Assembly: GCF_005771535.1 (NCBI RefSeq)
Contig: NZ_VANU01000006.1
Coordinates: 1-64,000 of the forward strand
DNA length: 64,000 nt
Source of the DNA: Arcobacter arenosus
Lineage (GTDB): Bacteria > Campylobacterota > Campylobacteria > Campylobacterales > Arcobacteraceae
Reading direction: 5' to 3'
The stretch's first letter is position 1; each line of letters opens with the position of its first letter. Under the pieces are notes generated by a model. That model made no database searches. It had not been told where the DNA came from and saw nothing but the letters and a program-made list of their open reading frames with translations. A program made the position numbers and the translations under genes. Positions 1 through 8,121 of this stretch are shown in pieces.

Positions 1-40
1 GTTTATTCTTTATGATTTTTTCTTGTGTATGTAGATTCAT
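1..40 (-). CDS. 5' end of an unidentified gene, cut by the window edge
   Basis: A minus-strand ATG at 38-40 is preceded by a strong Shine-Dalgarno (AGGAG, seven bases before the ATG on the minus strand) and opens a frame that stays open to the window edge, reading MNLHTQEKIIKNK. Only 13 codons are visible, so no function can be given. It lies downstream of, and in the same direction as, the response-regulator gene at 133-879, but it has its own candidate promoter in the 92-base gap, so it may be transcribed separately. Confidence 0.45.
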   Translation of the reverse strand, partial: MNLHTQEKIIKNK

Positions 41-43
41 TTT

Positions 44-103
44 AATTTCTCCTAAATCTATTATCTAGGAGAAATTGTACTTTATTTTTTAGTAAATTGT
101 CAG
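44..103 (-). promoter_or_regulatory. Promoter with an 11-bp inverted repeat covering the ribosome binding site
   Basis: On the minus strand a CTGACA (-35, 98-103) and TACAAT (-10, 74-79) are 18 bp apart. An inverted repeat with 11-bp arms (TAGGAGAAATT, 66-76 and its complement at 44-54; loop 55-65) overlaps the -10 on one side and contains the AGGAG ribosome binding site on the other. If transcription starts upstream of the first arm, the hairpin would hide the ribosome binding site. If it starts about 7 bp after the -10, the repeat is better read as a DNA operator. The repeat is directly visible; its role is inferred. Confidence 0.45.
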
Positions 104-132
104 ATTAAGTCTTAACTAGTACAAATTACCTA

Positions 133-879
133 TTAAAGCCATTCAAAGGATAAAAAAATCTCATCTGTGTTTGGTAAAACAAAACCTTCAACTAATGCAT
201 CTTTTCTTTCTTTTTTTGAGTTATATAAAGTTACTTTTCTTTTTTTTATTGATCTTTTTTCAATGATTTCATCAAAAATATCATTTCCACTTTGAAACTC
301 TTTTAAACTTAGAATATCAAAACACTTTTGACCAATAATTTCCTTTTTATTTAAATTTAAAGTTTCACATAAAGAGTCATTTATTTTTAATATTTTTGAG
401 CTATAGTTTATTATTATTCTTCCATAATCAATAAAATCGAAAATTGCTTGAAGATTATCATGATTTTTATCAAGTTTCTTTTTTAATTTTACTTGCTCTT
501 TTTCTAAATTTAATTGATAAATTATTTTGATTAACAACTCTTCAAATTGTTCTAAATCAATGGGTTTTAAAATATAACCATCAACTTGTAATTTTATTGA
601 ATCGTGTAAATAGTTTGTATCATTAAAAGCTGTAGTAAAGATTACAGGAGTTTTTGAATTTAATTCTTTAATCTTTTTTATCATTTCAATACCATCCATA
701 TTTGGCATTTTTATATCACTTACAATTAGTTCAGGATTAAACTGTTTATATAGTTTTAATCCTTCTTCCCCATCTTTTGCAAGGTATAAAGTTGTGCAAA
801 ACATCTCCAAAAATTCTGAACACTCATTTTGTACATTTAATTCATCTTCAACATATAATATAGAATCAATTTTTTTCAA
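133..879 (-). CDS. Response regulator with a C-terminal PAS-like domain
   Basis: The cytoplasmic protein has 248 residues. Residues 1-120 form a receiver domain: acidic pocket at 11-13 (EDE), phosphoacceptor Asp55 in VSDIKMPN, switch Thr82/83 and Lys105 in LKPID. A charged coiled-coil stretch follows (about 120-142), then a PAS-like fold (about 143-248). There is no DNA-binding or enzymatic output domain, so it probably passes phosphoryl signals through protein contacts. Its ATG overlaps the stop of the upstream kinase gene by four bases (ATGA), the usual sign of translational coupling, so that kinase is its likely partner. The signal sensed is unknown. Confidence 0.85.
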   Translation of the reverse strand: MKKIDSILYVEDELNVQNECSEFLEMFCTTLYLAKDGEEGLKLYKQFNPELIVSDIKMPNMDGIEMIKKIKELNSKTPVIFTTAFNDTNYLHDSIKLQVDGYILKPIDLEQFEELLIKIIYQLNLEKEQVKLKKKLDKNHDNLQAIFDFIDYGRIIINYSSKILKINDSLCETLNLNKKEIIGQKCFDILSLKEFQSGNDIFDEIIEKRSIKKRKVTLYNSKKERKDALVEGFVLPNTDEIFLSFEWL

Positions 880-3041
880 TACTTTTCCCCCTCTTTATTA
901 AATCTTATAATAAATTTTGCCCCTTTTTGAGTATTTTCAACCTCTATAGAGCCTTTCATATTATCTTCAATAATCATTTTTGACATATATAAACCCATTC
1001 CTGTACCTTTACCTTGGTCTTTACTTGTAAAATATGGTTCAAAAATTCTAGTAATTAAATCTTTTGGAATGCCTCCTGCATTATCCTCAAATTCAAGCTC
1101 ATATTCTTTTATATTTATAATGATTTCTGGATTTTCTATCTTTTTTTCTTCTAACTCATATTTTGAATTTGAAATAAAATTCATAATCACATGCTCAAAT
1201 TCAGATTTATATCCATTTATCTCAAAATCTTGATATTCATTCAAACTTATTTTTATATTTTGTTTTTTTAGTTGAGCTTCTGTAAGATTTAATACGTTTT
1301 TAATAGACTCATTAATTGAAAACCTAATAGGCTTTTTATCAATAGTAAAAAAGTTTCTAAAGTCATCAATTGTATTACTCATGAAATTGATAGTTATTTT
1401 ATTTTTATTTATAAAATCTTGGATAAATTCTTCATCAATTTCATTTTTTTTGTATGCATATTTTAATTTTTGAATTCTAATAGAAATTTCATTTAAAGGT
1501 TGTCTCCATTGGTGAGCAATTGCACCAATCATCTCACCCATAGCTGCTAATTTACTTTGTTGTTGGATAAGTTGAAACTGTTTAAAGTTTTCATCTGTTT
1601 TTCTTTTTACTTCATCTTTTAAAAATTGTTCATTTTTAATATCAGTGGTAATATCTTTATGGGTACCAACAATTCTTAATGGGTTTCCTTCTTTATCTTT
1701 TCTAAGAATATATCCTTGGGCAAAAATCCATTTATAGCTACCATCTTTTGTCTCCATTCTAAATTTTACTTTATATTTGTAATCTTTTTGTTTTACGAAT
1801 TTATCTACTTCTTTTAAAACTCTTTTAATATCATCTTTATGAACTCTTTTTTCCCATTCAAAAAAGTTGTTTGATATCTCATCTTCTTCATAACCTAACA
1901 TTGTTTTCCAATTATTTGAAAAATGTATTTCGTTTGTCGACGTATTCCACTCCCAATGTCCATCTCCAGAATTTTCAATAGCACTTCTCCAATTTTCTTC
2001 ACTTATCTCTAGATTTTCTGAAAGCTCTTCATTTATCTCATCTGCTTTTTTTAATTTATTTAATATTTCAGTTAATCTAACTTTTGTAAAAGTAAAGATA
2101 ATTAAAAATATTAAAAGGATTGAGATAATAATTAAAACACCCCTTTGAATATGCTCTTTTTCTAAATTTTTAAGATATTCATCTTTTATTGAACCAACTA
2201 ATATTAGAGAGTCTTTGATTTGATTACAAATATAGATTGAAGAAAAATTTGGATTTGAAAATTCAAAATTTGTAATTATCTCATTTTTGTCTTTTGTGAT
2301 AAACTTATCTAGTTTTACACCATTATTACTATATTCACTCCAATCATATTCATCATTATAATGGATTAAAATTTCACTTTTTTTATTTGTAAGGATGTAG
2401 TTAAATTTTTCTGAAAAGGTTATCTGTTTAAGTAGACTTGATATATTAAAGTTTATAATCAAAATACCTTTAAAGTCATTATTTTTTTCTAAAGGAAGAA
2501 TTGCCCTAATAGTAGGAACATAAGGAAATTCAATTTCACCATTTTCAACATTTAAATCAAGCTTAGAAAACCAAACTTTATTCATTGGTTTATACAAAGA
2601 TTCCTCAAAATAGTATCTATTCGCTTTATTTTGAAGTTGTTCGGATCTTACAACAGTTGTAGTATTGATTTTTCTATCTTGGTCTATTCTTATATTCTCA
2701 TAACCATTTTCATCTATGTATCTTACTTGGTCAATATATTTATGGGATTTTGCAAGGGCTAAAAAAATATTCTCATTTTCTTTTAAATAGGTATTATCAC
2801 CTTGTAAGAATTTTTGGAAAGCCTGACTATCTTGGATAGAAAAAAGAAAGTTACTACTATTTGTAATAAAGTGTTCAATAAAAATTTTTCTTTTTATTTT
2901 CAGTTCACTTTTTAATGAATTATTTATCAGGTTTTTTTTGCTTTGTTTGAAATAAAAATAAGATATACCAATTTGAATAAAAACAAAGATAATAAATAAT
3001 GAAAAAAATATTTTTACTAGACTTTTAACTGAAGTATTCAA
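876..3041 (-). CDS. Membrane sensor histidine kinase, Cache-like and PAS domains
   Basis: This 721-residue kinase begins with a membrane helix (about 10-30), followed by a large periplasmic region (about 35-295) of the double-Cache/PDC kind, judged from layout and the stretch VRYIDENGYENIRID. A second membrane helix lies near 298-318, then a PAS/PAC module (about 350-470; WEWN, GYEEDE, GTHKDIT). The dimerisation box GEMIGAIAHQWRQPL carries phosphoacceptor His510. The ATPase domain shows the N box (NFISNSKYELEE), G1 (DNAGGIP) and G2 (GKGTGMGLYMSK). It should autophosphorylate and pass the phosphate to the receiver encoded just downstream with a 4-base overlap. The ligand cannot be told from sequence. 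Confidence 0.88.
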   Translation of the reverse strand: MNTSVKSLVKIFFSLFIIFVFIQIGISYFYFKQSKKNLINNSLKSELKIKRKIFIEHFITNSSNFLFSIQDSQAFQKFLQGDNTYLKENENIFLALAKSHKYIDQVRYIDENGYENIRIDQDRKINTTTVVRSEQLQNKANRYYFEESLYKPMNKVWFSKLDLNVENGEIEFPYVPTIRAILPLEKNNDFKGILIINFNISSLLKQITFSEKFNYILTNKKSEILIHYNDEYDWSEYSNNGVKLDKFITKDKNEIITNFEFSNPNFSSIYICNQIKDSLILVGSIKDEYLKNLEKEHIQRGVLIIISILLIFLIIFTFTKVRLTEILNKLKKADEINEELSENLEISEENWRSAIENSGDGHWEWNTSTNEIHFSNNWKTMLGYEEDEISNNFFEWEKRVHKDDIKRVLKEVDKFVKQKDYKYKVKFRMETKDGSYKWIFAQGYILRKDKEGNPLRIVGTHKDITTDIKNEQFLKDEVKRKTDENFKQFQLIQQQSKLAAMGEMIGAIAHQWRQPLNEISIRIQKLKYAYKKNEIDEEFIQDFINKNKITINFMSNTIDDFRNFFTIDKKPIRFSINESIKNVLNLTEAQLKKQNIKISLNEYQDFEINGYKSEFEHVIMNFISNSKYELEEKKIENPEIIINIKEYELEFEDNAGGIPKDLITRIFEPYFTSKDQGKGTGMGLYMSKMIIEDNMKGSIEVENTQKGAKFIIRFNKEGEKY

Positions 3042-3254
3042 TTTTCCCCTTGATATTTATGTTAATTATATTTTATCAAGAAATAGTATTAGTAGAGTAT
3101 CATTTTTTTGATTTTAGAGAGATATGTCACCTTTAGGCCATTTTGGATTTGTATAATTACTTGTCCCAAACATAAAAGAAGAGAAGATTTTCCCTAGAGA
3201 ATCTCACATCACCCCCCCACTTATTATTTTGAAATTATCTTTTCTTCTCTTCTT

Positions 3255-4916
3255 TTACTTTATTGAAATTTTATCATCTATTGGCAAGATAATTTTGAAC
3301 TCTGCCCCTTTTGAGTGCTTATTGTCCGAAAAAATTTTATTGTATACAGAGATTGAACCCCTCATTCCAGTAGTTATTAGATTGTATGTCATACTTAATC
3401 CTAGTCCTGTACCTTGAGATTTATATTTTGTAGTAAAATAGGGTTCAAAAATCTTTGGAAGTATCTCTTCAGGTATTCCTCCTGCATTGTCATTAAAAAT
3501 TATTATTAAATTGTTGTTTTCTATTTTTGCATTTATATTTATTATTCTATCATCATCTTTATTTTTCAAAGCATCTTTTGAGTTATTAAAAATATTTATA
3601 AAACACTGTATTAATTCATTGGGATATCCATTTAATGATATATCTTTAGGAACATTAATATTTACTTTTATGAAGTTTTGTTTAATTGTTCCTTTCATAA
3701 GCTCCATAAAGGTTTCAAAAGTTTCAAAAAGATTGAATTCTTTAATTACTCTTTCACCTTTTATAAAGTTTCTAAAATCATCTATAGTTTTTGAAAGATA
3801 TTGGGCATTATTATTTATTGTATCGCACATTGAATCTAACTGCTCTTTAGTTAATATATCAATATTATTTTGAAGTTTTATTCCCGTTGCAGCCGTTGAA
3901 ATTACTGAAAGTGGTTGTCTCCATTGGTGGGCAATATTTCCAATCATTTCACCCATTGCAGCCATTTTTGATTGTTCTTCTAATATTTTTAATGATGATA
4001 CATCTTTTGTAATTACAAGAACTGTTTTTTTATCTGGTTGTAGTGAAGCAGAGATATTTACGTTTATAAGTGTTCCATCTTTTGTACAACACTGTTTTTC
4101 AAAGTTAGTTATGAAACCTTTATTAACAACTTCTTCCATAGCTTTAATTGATTTTTTTATATCTTTAGGTGCAGTTATCTCAATACAAGATTTAGTAAGT
4201 AGTTCTTTTCTTGAAAAGCCTAACATATTAAGGTATGAATTATTAAAATCAAGAAAATTATAATTTAAATCTAATATAGCAATTCCATCTTTACTATATT
4301 TAAATATATCTTCAAACTTATTTTTTTCTTCTTCTAATACTTTTTGAACTTTTTCTTGTCTCGCCTTTTCTCTCATAAGCTTTAATGTATTGTTTGATAG
4401 TACCTTATAAATAGACATTATAAGTGTAGTTAGTTTTTTTGTTTCGCCACTCATTTTTTGTATAGCAATTTTATGTGCTTTTTCAATTGAATCGCCATCA
4501 ATCAGACTTAAAACTTTATAAGCCATAAATCTATCTGTTTCAAGGATATGAGAGACTAACCATTGTACAAGAAAATCAAGGGTGATTTCAGCAATCTCTT
4601 CAATTGGTTTTTTCTTTTGTAGTTTTATTAAGTTGTGAAGTTCATTAATGAAATTATTGTGAGCTTTTTTGTGTTTTTCACTATCTTCTTGATTTTTGAA
4701 GTATTTGTCCCAAATAATCTCTTCAGATGTAAAATGATATTTTGTATAATCAATTAATTCATCAAATATAGTATTAATATCTAATTTAAAGGTATTGTAT
4801 GCAAATTCTGTAGCAAGGTTATTTATTATTTCAACTAGTTTTTTATGTTCTTTATCTATTTGATTAATACCTGTACAAAAATTCTCATTCCAAGGTATAA
4901 TATCAATCTTCTCCAT
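3255..4916 (-). CDS. Soluble histidine kinase with N-terminal hemerythrin domain and PAS
   Basis: The 553-residue protein has no membrane segment. Residues 1-135 are a bacteriohemerythrin domain starting with PWNENFCTGINQIDKEH and keeping candidate di-iron ligands His24, His61, Glu65, His82 or His86, His123 and Asp128. A PAS domain follows (about 205-310), then the dimerisation box GEMIGNIAHQWRQPL with His330, and an ATPase domain with N box (NIFNNSKDALKNK), DNAGGIP and GTGLGLSM. Hemerythrin domains bind O2 at a di-iron site, so an oxygen or redox-sensing kinase is likely. It is separated by 213 bp from the kinase gene downstream. No receiver gene is attached, so its target is unknown. Confidence 0.87.
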   Translation of the reverse strand: MEKIDIIPWNENFCTGINQIDKEHKKLVEIINNLATEFAYNTFKLDINTIFDELIDYTKYHFTSEEIIWDKYFKNQEDSEKHKKAHNNFINELHNLIKLQKKKPIEEIAEITLDFLVQWLVSHILETDRFMAYKVLSLIDGDSIEKAHKIAIQKMSGETKKLTTLIMSIYKVLSNNTLKLMREKARQEKVQKVLEEEKNKFEDIFKYSKDGIAILDLNYNFLDFNNSYLNMLGFSRKELLTKSCIEITAPKDIKKSIKAMEEVVNKGFITNFEKQCCTKDGTLINVNISASLQPDKKTVLVITKDVSSLKILEEQSKMAAMGEMIGNIAHQWRQPLSVISTAATGIKLQNNIDILTKEQLDSMCDTINNNAQYLSKTIDDFRNFIKGERVIKEFNLFETFETFMELMKGTIKQNFIKVNINVPKDISLNGYPNELIQCFINIFNNSKDALKNKDDDRIININAKIENNNLIIIFNDNAGGIPEEILPKIFEPYFTTKYKSQGTGLGLSMTYNLITTGMRGSISVYNKIFSDNKHSKGAEFKIILPIDDKISIK

Positions 4917-5037
4917 TTTTTCCCTTGTATAACATTATTGATAGCTTTAGCTAGGTTTTTAACAATAAATATATCCTATCATTCTTAAACTTTTGGTTAT
5001 TTGGAAGTAATTTAAGTTAACTATAGGTGGATATAAA

Positions 5038-5865
5038 TTATTTTATGTCTTGAATTATTTCTTTAAAAAAGTCTTCATAACAACAGTTATGTGTTGCATT
5101 AACACTTTTTAATTTTATGTTCTCTTTATTACTAAATTTTTTTATATATGATTGAGTAACTTTATATGGAATTATACTATCCTTTGTTCCAATTAAATGA
5201 TATTGTTTTATTGATTTAAGATTATTAGTATAATTAACTGGATTTAATGAGCCTGTTAATGGCTGAAATTTTTTTATTTTGGTCCAAAGCTCTGTATCTA
5301 AATTCCCTGCAATACTAATAAAATATGTTACATCATTTCTTTGATTTGCTATTAATGATGCAATTGCTGCACCGCCACTATAACCAATAAAAATAAAGTT
5401 ATCATTTTGAAAATTATTTTTGATTTTGTCTATTATTTTATTAGTTGCAAATATAATTTGTTTACTGAATCTATGACTTGTCCAATCTTTTTTACTGCAA
5501 TGATTATCATTTGTATATTGACAAGCTCTTGCAATATAAACTTTACATTGATATTTGTCTTTTAAAAGTAAATTGAAAGTTGTTGGAGTAAGTGGTGTTG
5601 GATCATCTGAAATTAGATGTCTGGTTATCCAAGCTAAACCATCGCCTTCGAAATAAACATGTACATTTTTGCAAGTATTGTTTTGCTGTTGAATTGTATA
5701 AAAGCTATATGTATCTGTATGAATTGTTTTAGTAATATAATTAGAATTAGGAATTAAAGCTTGTAATTTTTGAATTCTTTGTTGTTTTGATGGTATATTT
5801 CTACTGCAAGAAGTAAAAATAAGAATGATTATAAAAGTTAGTAAAACTATTTTCTTATTTAGCAA
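5038..5865 (-). CDS. Lipoprotein of the alpha/beta-hydrolase fold
   Basis: This 275-residue protein has a type II signal peptide with lipobox FTSC (lipidated Cys20), so it should be anchored in the envelope. The hydrolase nucleophile elbow GYSGG places Ser163 as nucleophile; Asp229 (GTKDS) and His259 (NATHNC) complete a plausible triad in the correct order. The substrate could be an ester or peptide and is not evident. Extra cysteines (65, 107, 115, 123, 261, 262) may form periplasmic disulfides. The start is TTG at 5865; no nearby in-frame ATG was found. It lies alone between a kinase gene and the autotransporter gene. Confidence 0.72.
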   Translation of the reverse strand: MLNKKIVLLTFIIILIFTSCSRNIPSKQQRIQKLQALIPNSNYITKTIHTDTYSFYTIQQQNNTCKNVHVYFEGDGLAWITRHLISDDPTPLTPTTFNLLLKDKYQCKVYIARACQYTNDNHCSKKDWTSHRFSKQIIFATNKIIDKIKNNFQNDNFIFIGYSGGAAIASLIANQRNDVTYFISIAGNLDTELWTKIKKFQPLTGSLNPVNYTNNLKSIKQYHLIGTKDSIIPYKVTQSYIKKFSNKENIKLKSVNATHNCCYEDFFKEIIQDIK

Positions 5866-5891
5866 GTTTATATATCTCTTTTTGATTATTT

Positions 5892-5925
5892 AAAGGGGAA
5901 AAGGTATTTCCTCCTTTTTCCCTTT
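5892..5925 (-). terminator. Hairpin after the autotransporter gene
   Basis: The 13-base arms 5892-5904 and 5913-5925 pair as AAAGGGGAAAAGG with CCTTTTTCCCTTT (one G-T pair), leaving an 8-base loop. It lies 25 bp past the stop codon of the autotransporter gene and before the TTG of the hydrolase gene. The T-run after the stem on the minus strand is short, so termination may be partial. Confidence 0.5.
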
Positions 5926-5950
5926 ATAATAGATATTATTGAAATATCTA

Positions 5951-7738
5951 TTAGAAATTAATTACATATTTTACAGAGATTGTGTTATTTGAATAGTCAC
6001 TTCCCTCACCAGAATATTCATATGTGAAGTTTATATTACTGTTATTATTTAATTGTTTTTCATATCCTAATCCAATGGCATATGAAATTCTTCCATTATC
6101 TATTGATTCAGAATCTGCCAACTGCAATCCACCTTGAGTTGTTGATGTTACCGTATCATCATTATTTTCTAAATCATATCCTAAATCTAATGTTGTAATA
6201 AAAATAGAACTATCATCTATTTTATAGTTTGATACAGCACCTATATTTAATAGTGTTTCACTAGTTGAGAATTTATTAACATCTAAACTAGCAACTCCTG
6301 CTCCACTTTCAGAATATGAAGGTGCTTTAAAGTAAGTATAGCTTAAACCTACAGTTGGTTGTACTAACCATTTACCATTTACTTGATAATCTCTCATCAC
6401 CTTTAAATCAATACTTGCTACATTACTTGTATAGTCAGCTACTGCATCTCCTGTTAAAGTTTCTCTAAATGTATCAGTCATTTGCCAAGAGTATCCTACT
6501 TGATAAAGAAATTTTGTTTTATTATCAATAATTGGAGTACTTCCATATCCTAAGATTGTAAAGGCATCTACATCAGAGTTTTGGTTAACTCCATTTACAT
6601 CAACATCTGCATTTGTATAGAATAATCCAAAACCTAATTGTTGGTCATCTTTATTTATAGCATCAGCTCCTATACCAAATCCATATGATTTGATATCATA
6701 TCCTGCTAAACCATCTTTGTCATTTTGTTCACCCCAAGTGCCAAATGGTTTAAACCAGAAGTTTTTTTCAGTAAACATCTCTTCACCAGAGTTTCCTCCT
6801 GCTAATCCAAATGTTCCTTGTCTTTGTCTTACTATTTTAGCTATTGATTGGGCTGTTTGTTTTGCAGCACTAACTCCAGCTCCAGCTAGTTTTACTTCTA
6901 GTTCATCTACTGCATTTGCAACACATTCGTCTGTTGTACAAGTATCTAAAATTGTTTTGAAATCATCCATCCCTGTTCCAACAAAATCATCAAGTTTTTG
7001 AGCATTTCTTTGAGATGGAGTATTTCCATTTCCAGCTACTGTTTGGTCAAAATAACTAGAAAGTAATTGTGTAAGACCAACATTGATATTATCTAATGCT
7101 AAATTGAAGACGCCTTGATTATCTTCTTGCCAAAAACGTAAAATCACATCTTGTCCAACATAAGATGCTAAATCAGCAGTTAAGTCAATCTCTTTTGTTG
7201 TCCAATCAATAATTGCTGGATCACCACTTTCTGTTTTAAATCCAGTTACAATTATATCTCCTGCATTGTATACAGTTGGATCAGAACCTGGCTTTAAAAC
7301 ATCAAAACGAGCCTGCTGTGTTTGTGCACCATTATAATTAAAAGAATCAGGAGTAAAATAAGAACCAGCATTATTCCTAATAGCATAATCAAAGAATAGT
7401 TTATTGGTCCCTGATGTAACATTAAAAGCTTGTGATAAAATACTTAATCCTGGGCTACTTTGTGAAGTATATACATATTGATCTGCAGTTAATGAAGGAT
7501 TAATTGTCCCAGCACTTGCATTTGTTGTTCCTGTTGCAAGAGTAACTGGATTTGCACTACCAAATACATTTGTAGTCCATCCATTTAATCCATCTTCAAA
7601 ATTACCATTTACAATATCAGCATTAACATTAATTGTACCAATAGAAGCACTTAATAATAAAGTACTTACAAATATTGAAACTTTACCATTTTTAAATATT
7701 TGGAAAAGAGTTTTATTATCTATTCTTTGTTTAGACAT
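5951..7738 (-). CDS. Autotransporter (type Va secretion) with C-terminal beta-barrel
   Basis: The 595-residue protein starts with a long signal peptide (about 1-41, hydrophobic core FVSTLLLSA, cleavage near NVNA). The passenger region (about 42-320) opens with NGNFEDGLNGWTT, which resembles a secreted beta-sandwich or carbohydrate-binding-like fold, and includes a Cys pair (TCTTDEC). Residues from about 325 to 595 have alternating hydrophobic strands with many Gly/Tyr/Asn and end in a terminal Phe (VKYVINF), as in autotransporter barrels assembled by the BAM complex. Function is probably surface adhesion or an exported passenger; no protease motif is seen. It is monocistronic, with its 5' side facing the displaced fliP fragment. 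Confidence 0.82.
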   Translation of the reverse strand: MSKQRIDNKTLFQIFKNGKVSIFVSTLLLSASIGTINVNADIVNGNFEDGLNGWTTNVFGSANPVTLATGTTNASAGTINPSLTADQYVYTSQSSPGLSILSQAFNVTSGTNKLFFDYAIRNNAGSYFTPDSFNYNGAQTQQARFDVLKPGSDPTVYNAGDIIVTGFKTESGDPAIIDWTTKEIDLTADLASYVGQDVILRFWQEDNQGVFNLALDNINVGLTQLLSSYFDQTVAGNGNTPSQRNAQKLDDFVGTGMDDFKTILDTCTTDECVANAVDELEVKLAGAGVSAAKQTAQSIAKIVRQRQGTFGLAGGNSGEEMFTEKNFWFKPFGTWGEQNDKDGLAGYDIKSYGFGIGADAINKDDQQLGFGLFYTNADVDVNGVNQNSDVDAFTILGYGSTPIIDNKTKFLYQVGYSWQMTDTFRETLTGDAVADYTSNVASIDLKVMRDYQVNGKWLVQPTVGLSYTYFKAPSYSESGAGVASLDVNKFSTSETLLNIGAVSNYKIDDSSIFITTLDLGYDLENNDDTVTSTTQGGLQLADSESIDNGRISYAIGLGYEKQLNNNSNINFTYEYSGEGSDYSNNTISVKYVINF

Positions 7739-7834
7739 TATTTTCCTTTTGAAAATTATTATAATTTAATTTTTGATATATTATCCAAATTATTATTATA
7801 ATCTACTAAGGAATTATTTTATAAATAGCTAATG

Positions 7835-8094
7835 TTATTTAAAGGACTGTGCGAGGTTTCCTATAATCAATGCCCAACCATCAATTACAATAAAAAAGAT
7901 GATTTTTATGGGTAAAGATATCATTACAGGAGGTAGCATCATCATCCCTAAGGACATAAGTATGGAAGCAACAATAATATCAATTACTAAAAAGGGTAAG
8001 AAGATTAAAAAGCCTATTTCAAAGGCTGTTTTTAATTCACTTACAATAAATGCAGGCATTAATAAGGTTAAAGGTACATCATCAATATTTTTAG
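7835..8094 (-). pseudogene. fliP: Displaced 3' end of fliP (left end of the integrated element)
   Basis: These 260 bases encode the last 85 or so residues of FliP in frame, ending QSFK and stop, but have no upstream part. Reading back past 8094 the frame diverges from FliP and soon meets a stop. It matches the 3' end of the complete fliP at 14543-15274 base for base from 7839 to 8094. The last Lys codon and stop are AAA TAA here and AAG TGA in the complete gene. It is best explained as the original chromosomal 3' end, cut off when the element inserted. An internal ATG opens a 74-codon frame, but nothing suggests that it is used. Confidence 0.93.
7839..8094. repeat. 256-bp direct repeat, left copy (attL region)
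   Basis: This copy is identical at every base I compared to 14547-14802, with a constant offset of 6,708 bp. Both copies lie in the same orientation and flank the integrase-bearing element. The repeat runs from the wobble base of the last fliP codon to a point about 85 codons upstream, so it contains the crossover site, which cannot be placed more exactly because the copies are identical. Confidence 0.95.
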
Positions 8095-8098
8095 TGAT

Positions 8099-8117
8099 GT
8101 TGCTTAAATGTTGCTAA
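8099..8117. promoter_or_regulatory. Candidate integrase arm-binding sites, left end
   Basis: Two abutting motifs, GTTGCTTAAA (8099-8108) and ATGTTGCTAA (8108-8117), begin 5 bp inside the left repeat boundary and end 4 bp before the integrase stop codon. Both 10-mers recur at the right end of the element (14410-14419 and 14434-14443). Short repeats shared by the two ends next to the att region are what arm-type sites of tyrosine integrases look like. No binding evidence exists. Confidence 0.5.
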
Positions 8118-8121
8118 CTTC

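Noticed and set aside
3114-3173. A minus-strand frame ending FMFGTSNYTNPKWPKGDISL in the gap between the two kinase genes
   Set aside because: It looks like the C-terminus of a real protein, but a stop lies 9 codons before the internal ATG and only 19 codons remain. It may be a gene remnant; too short to identify.
7835-8059. A 74-codon frame that looks like a small membrane protein
   Set aside because: It is the displaced 3' end of fliP, identical to the end of the complete gene, with no promoter or ribosome binding site of its own.
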